Below the pieces are notes generated by a model. That model saw only the letters and a list, made by a program, of their open reading frames with translations. It was not told where the DNA came from and searched no databases. The position numbers and the translations under genes were made by a program. Below, one piece after another: positions 1-3,912 of a stretch of 8,388 nt of DNA. How positions within the stretch are numbered: position 1 is the first letter of the stretch; the number at the start of each line of letters is the position of its first letter. Source of the DNA: Flavisolibacter sp. (lineage in GTDB: Bacteria > Bacteroidota > Bacteroidia > Chitinophagales > Chitinophagaceae); NCBI GenBank assembly GCA_025936195.1, contig JAICTW010000076.1:1-8388 (forward strand). The letters run 5' to 3'.

Positions 1-174
1 AAAAGAAGTCGGTGCATCATCATGAATGCGCTTTACAACACCTGCATATTTTTTATTCTTTCCCAAATTCACTTCCACGCGGCAACCAACAGAGATCATG
101 TCCAGCATGTGATCGGGAATATGCCAGGTGTAATTCTTAGGCAGCGCAAGAGGTATTATGACTTCAGCAAACAT
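1..174 (-). CDS. priA: Primosomal protein N' (PriA helicase), N-terminal fragment cut by the window edge
   Basis: PriA is a DEAH-type 3'-to-5' helicase that recognises stalled or collapsed forks and starts reloading of the replicative helicase. Only the first 58 codons are visible; the reading frame is open to base 1. The translation begins MFAEVIIPLALPKNYTW and continues with a segment around residues 29-50 (VGCRVEVNLGK, then KYAGVVKRI). This is the usual opening of the PriA 3'-DNA-binding domain: a short hydrophobic strand, a Pro-Leu-rich turn, then the 'G.RVEV.fG....GVV..I' strand pair. The ATG at 172-174 is the first in frame and gives the expected N-terminus. The helicase core and zinc-binding region lie outside the window. 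A possible -7-like element (TATTTTTA on the minus strand, 181-188) lies just upstream, next to a C/G-rich repeat. The family call rests on motif resemblance over a short stretch but is quite characteristic. Confidence 0.85.
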   Translation of the reverse strand, partial: MFAEVIIPLALPKNYTWHIPDHMLDMISVGCRVEVNLGKNKKYAGVVKRIHDDAPTSF

Positions 175-196
175 GGGGTGTAAAAATAGGGAAAAA

Positions 197-219
197 GCCC
201 CCTGTCCCCCGGGTGGGGG
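197..219. repeat. C/G-rich palindromic repeat next to the priA start
   Basis: GCCCCC (197-202) is followed by TGT, CCCCC (206-210), GGGT, and GGGGG (215-219). The G5 block can pair with either C5 block, giving two alternative stems with loops of 4 or 12 bases. From memory, C/G-rich intergenic elements of this style, reading roughly C5-spacer-C5-spacer-G5-AACTTAG, recur in many Bacteroidota genomes. Only one copy is in this window, so its repeated nature cannot be shown here. Confidence 0.45.
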
Positions 220-264
220 AACTTAGGTTGGAGAAAGTTTTTTGTTGTTGGTCTTTTTAAAGCA

Positions 265-403
265 GTTAGATGTTTTATATGTGGCTATTATCTCCTTTGC
301 TTGTTTGTGGGCTAACGTTTTCGGCAACTATATACCAAAAGGGCGATGGGTAAAAAATCTATCCAATTGCCTTCCGCGCCGAGTGTCCACAGCAGCATCT
401 AAC
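265..403. repeat. Imperfect inverted arms enclosing 139 bases
   Basis: GTTAGATG (265-272) followed seven bases later by TGTGG (280-284) is mirrored by CCACA (387-391), four bases, then CATCTAAC (396-403). This gives an 8+5 bp inverted pair with unequal internal spacers. No target-site duplication is visible outside the arms and no coding capacity lies between them. Eight-base inverted matches at this distance are common by chance, so only the paired 8+5 arrangement gives it any weight. Confidence 0.25.
342..371. other. Bulged stem-loop in the gene-free spacer
   Basis: GGCGATGGGTA (342-352) can pair with TATCCAATTGCC (360-371) around a 7-base A-rich loop. On the plus strand this gives eleven pairs with one bulged A and two G-U wobbles. 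As RNA the plus strand folds better than the minus strand, where the wobbles become A-C mismatches. This hints that any functional transcript would run rightward. Confidence 0.35.
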
Positions 404-432
404 AATTAAAACCTCTTTTCTGGCACTCGGCG
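377..432. repeat. GC-rich 9-bp perfect inverted repeat
   Basis: CGCCGAGTG (377-385) and CACTCGGCG (424-432) are exact reverse complements separated by 38 bases. The loop contains the right arm (387-403) of another inverted pair, so the two pairings cross and could form a pseudoknot-like arrangement. One or two 9-bp perfect inverted repeats at this spacing are expected by chance in a window of this size. Confidence 0.35.
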
Positions 433-506
433 AAATGGTGTGTTCACAAATGACGGGTCCTGCCTCATACACGATTCATGAGAAAGATTCATCGGCAAAT
501 TCAATC

Positions 507-1271
507 TCATCTCTCCTCAATCCACTTCGCTCCTCTCCTCACTAACTCCTCCTTCATTATTTCAAACACTCTTTCCTTCAGCATTCCAACATCTTTAATT
601 GTCAATCCTTCAACAGAAACCTCCGGTAAAAAAACAGAACGGCTTTTTCCGGGATTCAATGAAAAAATACTTTTGTAATGCATGCGGTCGTAAGTGTTTA
701 AAAACAGAACCGGTTTGATGGGTGTTCCTGTCTCAATAGCAATGCGAAAAGCGCCATCATAAAATTCTTTTAATGGCCGATGAGTGGTATTGAATGTTCC
801 TTCAGGAAAAACCAGAACAGAAATTCCTTTCTTCAAAATGGATTTGAGCAGGAGCACACTCTTTGCACGGTTTTCTGCACTGCTTCTGTCAACCGTAACA
901 ATGACATTCCTATAAATAAATCCGAAGATGGGCACCTTCGCCATCTCTACTTTTCCCAAAGGGCGCAGCGGATGACGAAATATTTTTGGTATCAATGCTG
1001 CATCAAGGTTGGAAATATGATTGGCCACAAAAATGTAGGATTGATCTTTTCTGAGTTCTTCAACAAAGATGTTCCTGTGAAAAATAAAAATCAGCGCAAA
1101 CCAGCAATCTGCCCAAACCATGCAGCCGTAGTAAATAAGATTGCCTCCCCTGATTCTTCCCAATGGCAGCACCAGCAAACTCCAAATAAAAACAGGGATC
1201 ATCAATGCCACAAAACAAACGAAAGCATAAATAACATAAAGAATCTGCAGTGGCTTAAGAAGGATGCGCAT
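507..1271 (-). CDS. plsC: 1-acyl-sn-glycerol-3-phosphate acyltransferase-like (PlsC/LPLAT family)
   Basis: This family transfers an acyl chain to lysophosphatidic acid or a related lysolipid at the inner membrane face, making phosphatidic acid for phospholipid synthesis. All four acyltransferase blocks are visible in the 254 residues: the catalytic HX4D motif NHISNLD at 84-90 (H85, D90), block II at about 107-129 (GKVEMAKVP through VTVDR), the glycerol-phosphate-binding FPEGT at 155-159, and a block IV-like IKPVLF at 185-190. A strongly hydrophobic N-terminus (about residues 9-36) and a second apolar patch (52-64) should anchor it to the membrane. Length is normal for the family. The ATG directly follows the TAA of the upstream DUF4258 gene (TAAATG), so it is very probably cotranscribed and translationally coupled. 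Bacteroidota often carry several paralogues, so the exact acceptor (lysophosphatidate or an aminolipid such as an ornithine lipid precursor) is uncertain. Confidence 0.88.
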   Translation of the reverse strand: MRILLKPLQILYVIYAFVCFVALMIPVFIWSLLVLPLGRIRGGNLIYYGCMVWADCWFALIFIFHRNIFVEELRKDQSYIFVANHISNLDAALIPKIFRHPLRPLGKVEMAKVPIFGFIYRNVIVTVDRSSAENRAKSVLLLKSILKKGISVLVFPEGTFNTTHRPLKEFYDGAFRIAIETGTPIKPVLFLNTYDRMHYKSIFSLNPGKSRSVFLPEVSVEGLTIKDVGMLKERVFEIMKEELVRRGAKWIEER

Positions 1272-1691
1272 TTAATTTTTGTTTTCAACTTTTCCTGAGC
1301 CTGACGAAGGATCACCGGAACAATGACATTCAAAATCTTCTTCCAGGTTGTAACAAGTCACAACCTTGGTTTCGTTGCTGCATTGTGCAAAAATCACCCG
1401 AAGCTTTTCGCCCTCATCAGTTTCTCCTTGCAAAGCATAGGTAGGACAGGGCTTACCATTCCGGTTGCTTTTATAAAAGTTGATGATTCCTTTCTGCATG
1501 ATCTCATTGATCTCTTCTTTGGTGATGTGACGGCAATCCATGCGGCACAAAGCATGTTTGGTGTAATACAAATGTGACGGATGGCGGTCAAAGGCTTCCC
1601 TTGCAAAAGGCTCCTGCCATCGCCTGTAAATAAAAACAAACAATAGGATAAGAACAAGAAGCAGAGAGTATGTAGCTCGTTTCGATTTCAT
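1272..1691 (-). CDS. Membrane-anchored DUF4258 protein, cysteine-rich
   Basis: A 139-residue protein with a single hydrophobic segment at about residues 8-22, preceded by Lys/Arg and followed by YRRW, so probably an uncleaved signal anchor. The rest resembles DUF4258: KHALCRMDCRHITKEEI at about 45-61, a helix ending in a Gly-Ile-Ile-Asn stretch, then strands containing PCPTYALQG (81-89), KLRVIFAQC (96-104) and VVTCYNLE (110-117). Seven cysteines (49, 53, 82, 104, 113, 122, 124) are notable for such a small domain and could form disulfides or bind a metal, including a terminal CHC. The function of DUF4258 is not established; some members look like toxin-fold (RelE-like) proteins, but here the anchor argues for an envelope role. 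I chose the ATG at 1691; an in-frame TTG at 1709 would add six residues. It is the first gene of a two-gene unit with plsC, at zero spacing. Confidence 0.72.
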   Translation of the reverse strand: MKSKRATYSLLLVLILLFVFIYRRWQEPFAREAFDRHPSHLYYTKHALCRMDCRHITKEEINEIMQKGIINFYKSNRNGKPCPTYALQGETDEGEKLRVIFAQCSNETKVVTCYNLEEDFECHCSGDPSSGSGKVENKN

Positions 1692-1947
1692 TGATGAATG
1701 AAGATGCAAGTATAGGATTTTTGTAGAGAAACCGGTGGTTTTGAAAACCCGGCGCCTGAGAGAAGTGTATTACAAAATGACACAGTTCTACTACTGAAGT
1801 TCTTTTGCTGCGAAGAGCAAAAAATTTTCTGATAACGAATGCTGATCAGAAATACAGAGTATGTAAAGTACATGGGAATATTTAGTACATGGTCTTGTTT
1901 CATTTCTTCAAAAACATTTCCCCAGCCAATTCCTTTATTTTGCAATT
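1692..1947. promoter_or_regulatory. Divergent intergenic region between the DUF4258/plsC unit and engB
   Basis: This 256-base spacer must hold promoters for both directions. For the minus unit, TATACTTG (1707-1714) matches 7 of 8 positions of the Bacteroidota -7 element TAnnTTTG, about 15 bases before the ATG; I see no clear -33 TTG at the right distance. For engB, TTATTTTG (1935-1942) is a 7-of-8 match ending five bases before the ATG, which would imply a very short or absent leader. A small hairpin (GGTTTT-G-AAAACC, 1737-1749) and a direct repeat of GTACATGG (1868-1875 and 1885-1892) are also present. A minus-strand open frame of 85 codons crosses it but does not look like a protein. Confidence 0.4.
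1868..1892. repeat. Tandem GTACATGG motif with 17-base period
   Basis: GTACATGG occurs at 1868-1875 and again at 1885-1892, a start-to-start distance of 17 bases, within the divergent spacer about 60-80 bases before engB. The first copy is preceded by ATGTA, which forms a short inverted pair with its TACAT. Such an arrangement could be a binding site for a regulator, but no regulator gene is nearby and chance is possible. Confidence 0.25.
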
Positions 1948-2580
1948 ATGGAGATCATTCAGGCTTCGTATCTGATCAGCAGTCCTTCAGTTGATAAATG
2001 CCCTAAACCCGATAAGCCGGAATACGCGTTTATAGGCAGAAGCAATGTGGGCAAATCATCGGTGATCAATATGCTGACGAATAAAAAAGAACTGGCAAAG
2101 GTTTCTTCCTCTCCGGGCAAAACACAATTGATCAATCATTTTACAATTGAATCGGCTGATAAAAAGGAATGGTACCTGGTGGACCTTCCGGGTTATGGTT
2201 ATGCAAAGCGGTCCCAGAGCCAGCGCAAAGCCTGGCAAAAAATGATCGAAGAATACATACGAAAGAGAGAGAATCTTGTCAATCTTTTTGTGTTGATAGA
2301 CAGCCGCCACGAACCGCAGAAAATTGATCTGCAATTCATCAATCAATTGGGCGCATGGAAAATTCCTTTCGCACTTATTTTCACAAAGGCCGATAAAAGC
2401 ACTCAGAAAGAAACGGCTGCCAATGTTCATCAATTCCTGAAAGAAATGGGTGACACCTGGGAGGAAACTCCCCCGCATTTTATAACGTCGGCCATCAAAC
2501 GAACAGGAACAAAACAGTTATTAAATTTTATTGGGGAGTTGAATGCATTATTTTACAACCATAAAAATCAGACGGGATAG
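1948..2580 (+). CDS. engB: Ribosome biogenesis GTP-binding protein EngB (YihA/YsxC)
   Basis: EngB is a cytoplasmic TrmE-Era-EngA-EngB-Septin class GTPase needed for late assembly of the 50S ribosomal subunit and essential in many bacteria. All G motifs are present in the 210 residues: G1 GRSNVGKS at 30-37, G2 with the invariant Thr in GKTQ at 57-60, G3 DLPGYG at 79-84, G4 TKAD at 146-149, and G5 TSA at 180-182. The YGYAKR continuation after G3 and the short N-terminal lead (about 25 residues before the first strand) are typical of this family and separate it from Era and Der. Length is normal. It is the first gene of a plus-strand unit with two small exported or membrane proteins 35 bases downstream. 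The start is the ATG five bases after a -7-like TTATTTTG, so translation may use a very short leader. Confidence 0.96.
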   Translation: MEIIQASYLISSPSVDKCPKPDKPEYAFIGRSNVGKSSVINMLTNKKELAKVSSSPGKTQLINHFTIESADKKEWYLVDLPGYGYAKRSQSQRKAWQKMIEEYIRKRENLVNLFVLIDSRHEPQKIDLQFINQLGAWKIPFALIFTKADKSTQKETAANVHQFLKEMGDTWEETPPHFITSAIKRTGTKQLLNFIGELNALFYNHKNQTG

Positions 2581-2615
2581 TTTTATGGATTATATTGCAC
2601 CAAGTTTCATGGCTT

Positions 2616-2822
2616 ATGAAAAGAACCGTTTTAGAAAAAAGCTTCGTGATCCTATTGTTTGTTTTGGTAATGGTGACCTTTGCATTTGCCGAGCGGGACA
2701 CGCAGAAATTATTTGAGAAATACAATAAAAAAAGCACCGTGGAAACGCCCAAACCAACGGTTGATTATACTGCGGATATTCCTGAAAAAGCAGCTTCCGC
2801 AAATAAAGCCACACGCAATTAA
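2616..2822 (+). CDS. Small exported protein of unknown function
   Basis: A 68-residue protein that starts MKRTVLEK and has a strong hydrophobic core (about residues 9-24) ending in FAFA before ERDTQ, which looks like a cleavable signal peptide with an Ala-X-Ala site. The predicted mature part is only about 43 residues, polar and Lys/Thr/Pro-rich (FEKYNKK, ETPKPTVDY), with no cysteine and no motif I recognise. An in-frame TTG at 2595 would add seven residues (MHQVSWL), but the ATG gives the textbook signal peptide N-terminus. It lies 35 bases after engB and 13 bases before the next gene, so the three probably share a transcript. Its compactness and clean signal peptide argue for a real gene, but no homologue comes to mind. 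Confidence 0.6.
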   Translation: MKRTVLEKSFVILLFVLVMVTFAFAERDTQKLFEKYNKKSTVETPKPTVDYTADIPEKAASANKATRN

Positions 2823-2835
2823 ATCCTCTTATTTA

Positions 2836-3171
2836 ATGTATCGCCTTTTACTTGTGGTGATGTTGTTATTTCAACTACAATGTTACGGGCAAATTGATCA
2901 AAGAAAGCTGGATTCCCTGTCCAAAGCAATTGATTCTTCCTCTGCAATCTATAAAAAACAACAGGACGTAGTCATCAAAACACAGGACAGTATTTATCGT
3001 TCTGAGATCAGCAAGAACCTTCAAAGTTCCCGAGATGCTGATCGTGTTGTGGTTGGACAAAAACAAAGAGTAGAACAGAGACAAAAAGATATGGTACGCC
3101 TAATGGCAGGCATACTTCTTTTCTTAATTCTGATTATTGTTCTTTCCCGGAAAAGAAAACAGAAAGCTTAA
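2836..3171 (+). CDS. Small envelope protein: signal peptide, helical ectodomain, C-terminal membrane anchor
   Basis: A 111-residue protein. Residues 1-18 (MYRLLLVVMLLFQLQCYG) form a signal peptide or N-terminal membrane segment; Cys16 is not in a convincing lipobox. Residues 20-86 are charged, Gln/Lys/Ser-rich and helical, with spacing suggestive of a short coiled coil. Residues 89-104 (LMAGILLFLILIIVLS) form a second membrane segment followed by the basic tail RKRKQKA, which by the positive-inside rule would be cytoplasmic. The likely topology is therefore a periplasmic helical stalk tethered at its C-terminus. I chose the ATG at 2836 because it opens directly into the signal peptide; the open frame extends upstream to 2680 but would overlap the previous gene with unlikely sequence. 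It lies 13 bases after the 68-residue gene. I recognise no named family, and its stop overlaps the opposing ykuK-like stop. Confidence 0.68.
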   Translation: MYRLLLVVMLLFQLQCYGQIDQRKLDSLSKAIDSSSAIYKKQQDVVIKTQDSIYRSEISKNLQSSRDADRVVVGQKQRVEQRQKDMVRLMAGILLFLILIIVLSRKRKQKA

Positions 3172-3644
3172 TTCACCATTTTGTTGGCACAACTGCTGCT
3201 GGCGAAAGCTTCCGGCTTGGCTTTGAAGGCAAAGCCCATTCCAAGAATGTAACCCATCGCTTCTTTCAAAGCATCGTTGCTCTTAAAATGCGGGTTGGTG
3301 TTAATGTCGGCATGCACTTCCATGTCCACACTATATAAAGTAAAAAGATTGCACAACTCATAGGCAATATCTATACTTTTCGCTACTTCCACCAGCATGC
3401 GTTCCTTTATAGAAAACTGCTGGCGGGTTTTTTCGTTGTGAATGAACATGAAGCCTCCATGGCCTTCGCGTAAAAAAACAATAACCGTGGCAAATTCGGT
3501 CTCCTGACCTTTTACCTGCGAATCGGTGCCGATACAAACTTTTAATCTGAATCCCGATCCGGTTTCCTTTCTGATGGCTTGTTCAACAGCATCATAAATT
3601 GGAAGACTAATGGGTTCACCATTGAATTTTCTCCATTTGATCAT
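3168..3644 (-). CDS. RNase H-like YkuK family protein (DUF458)
   Basis: This 158-residue protein matches DUF458, named for Bacillus subtilis YkuK and assigned an RNase H-like fold; its cellular substrate is not established. Visible hallmarks are KVCIGTDSQV at 35-44 (acidic D41 on the first strand), SIKERM at 78-83 (E81), the EVHADINT stretch at 109-116 (D113), and the C-terminal block GYILGMGFAFKAKPEAFASS at 131-150, which is highly conserved in the family. The acidic residues D41, E81 and D113 are plausible metal ligands by analogy with RNase H. The open frame extends 28 codons upstream to 3728, but that part is built from a hairpin and a 7-base tandem repeat, so I take the ATG at 3642-3644. 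A terminator-like hairpin ends about five bases before this start. The TTAA at 3168-3171 contains both this stop and that of the opposing gene. Confidence 0.87.
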   Translation of the reverse strand: MIKWRKFNGEPISLPIYDAVEQAIRKETGSGFRLKVCIGTDSQVKGQETEFATVIVFLREGHGGFMFIHNEKTRQQFSIKERMLVEVAKSIDIAYELCNLFTLYSVDMEVHADINTNPHFKSNDALKEAMGYILGMGFAFKAKPEAFASSSCANKMVN

Positions 3645-3650
3645 AGAAAA

Positions 3651-3679
3651 AGGGTTTTTCCAATTTACGGAAAAACCCT
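3651..3679 (-). terminator. Strong hairpin followed by a T-run, immediately before the ykuK-like start
   Basis: AGGGTTTTTCC and GGAAAAACCCT are exact 11-bp complements around a 7-base loop (3662-3668). Read on the minus strand the stem ends in CCCT and is followed by TTTTC and then TATG, which has the shape of an intrinsic terminator. It could end read-through from the metalloprotease gene 230 bases upstream. However, the T-run abuts the ykuK-like start codon, leaving no room for a promoter between them. It may instead be an attenuator or a structure that controls ribosome access. Confidence 0.5.
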
Positions 3680-3715
3680 GAGTTACCAAATAGTATGGAT
3701 TACGTGGACGGGAAA

Positions 3716-3736
3716 CGTGAATCGTCAATCGTGAAT
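3716..3736. repeat. Three tandem heptamers (CGTGAAT, CGTCAAT, CGTGAAT)
   Basis: CGTGAAT, CGTCAAT and CGTGAAT follow one another with a 7-base period; the middle copy differs at one base. A reverse-complement copy (ATTCACG) lies at 3902-3908. From memory, tandem variants of this heptamer are frequent in spacers of Bacteroidota. The array overlaps the upstream extension of the ykuK-like frame, which argues against that extension being translated. Confidence 0.5.
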
Positions 3737-3799
3737 TGGAGAGTCTTTTAGATTATTATTTCCCTGTGACAGCTTACTGTAAAAAAACTTTCTTTTAAA

Positions 3800-3820
3800 G
3801 GATTTGCCAGTGGCAAATCC
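3800..3820. repeat. 21-base palindrome with 10-bp arms
   Basis: GGATTTGCCA (3800-3809) and TGGCAAATCC (3811-3820) are exact reverse complements around a single G. As RNA either strand can form nine pairs around a 3-base loop. On the minus strand it is followed by TTTAAAAG, so it could act as a weak terminator about 93 bases after the metalloprotease stop. It is also typical of REP-like interspersed palindromes. Confidence 0.5.
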
Positions 3821-3866
3821 CTACGCAACCTTCCTCTAATAAAGGAGCCTTATGCATGAACGCTTC

Positions 3867-3890
3867 AACTGCAAACCGTAAACTGCAAAC
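3867..3890. repeat. 10-base direct repeat AACTGCAAAC with 14-base period
   Basis: AACTGCAAAC occurs at 3867-3876 and 3881-3890, separated by CGTA. It lies just downstream (minus sense) of the metalloprotease stop codon. The style resembles low-complexity spacer repeats seen in Bacteroidota; no function is evident. Confidence 0.45.
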
Positions 3891-3912
3891 TCTGCTTATT
3901 AATTCACGTTCA

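Larger units (their letters stand above)
175..506. other. Gene-free spacer between priA and the acyltransferase gene, rich in inverted repeats
   Basis: About 330 bases without a credible reading frame lie between the start of priA and the end of the plsC-like gene, both on the minus strand. It contains a C/G-rich hairpin repeat (197-219), a pair of imperfect inverted arms (265-284 and 387-403), a bulged hairpin (342-371) and a GC-rich 9-bp inverted repeat (377-385 with 424-432). No T-run follows any of these stems in the minus direction, so I cannot place a clear terminator for the plsC unit. I recognise no RNA family. It may be a structured transcript, remains of a small mobile element, or simple decay. 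Confidence 0.6.
3714..3910. repeat. Repeat-rich spacer bounded by 9-bp inverted ends
   Basis: AACGTGAAT (3714-3722) and ATTCACGTT (3902-3910) are exact reverse complements bounding 197 bases that contain no gene. Inside lie tandem heptamers, a nearly perfect 21-base palindrome and a 10-base direct repeat. The right end stops three bases before the metalloprotease stop codon. It could be a small non-autonomous element or an accumulation of unrelated spacer repeats; inverted 9-mers at this distance also arise by chance. Confidence 0.3.

Noticed and set aside
265..403. GTTAGAT and ATCTAAC as integron attC half-sites (GTTRRRY and RYYYAAC)
   Set aside because: The two half-sites are in the wrong order for one attC, no partner half-sites occur at suitable distances outside them, and there is no integrase or cassette gene. 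The motif match is loose enough to occur by chance.
780..1298. Plus-strand 172-codon frame opposite the acyltransferase gene
   Set aside because: It lies antisense to a gene with all four acyltransferase blocks; its translation has no domain-like features and is rich in Asn, His, Lys and Cys, as expected of a shadow frame.
1394..1657. 87-codon alternative minus frame inside the DUF4258 gene
   Set aside because: It overlaps the DUF4258 frame, which has a membrane anchor and family-like motifs; the alternative has neither.
1688..1945. Minus-strand 85-codon frame whose stop overlaps the DUF4258 ATG (ATGA)
   Set aside because: The overlap looks like coupled genes, but the frame starts with TTG directly against the engB start, its translation is Ser/Phe/Cys-rich without motifs, and it would fill the whole divergent promoter region.
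2056..2478. Minus-strand 140-codon frame within engB
   Set aside because: It is antisense to the conserved GTPase motifs and has no recognisable features.
2680..2835. Upstream extension of the 111-residue membrane protein gene
   Set aside because: The extra 52 codons overlap the 68-residue exported protein gene out of frame and would bury a good signal peptide in the middle of the product.
3645..3728. 28-codon upstream extension of the ykuK-like gene to an ATG at 3728
   Set aside because: The added codons come from a perfect hairpin and a 7-base tandem repeat, and the family signature begins right after the ATG at 3644.
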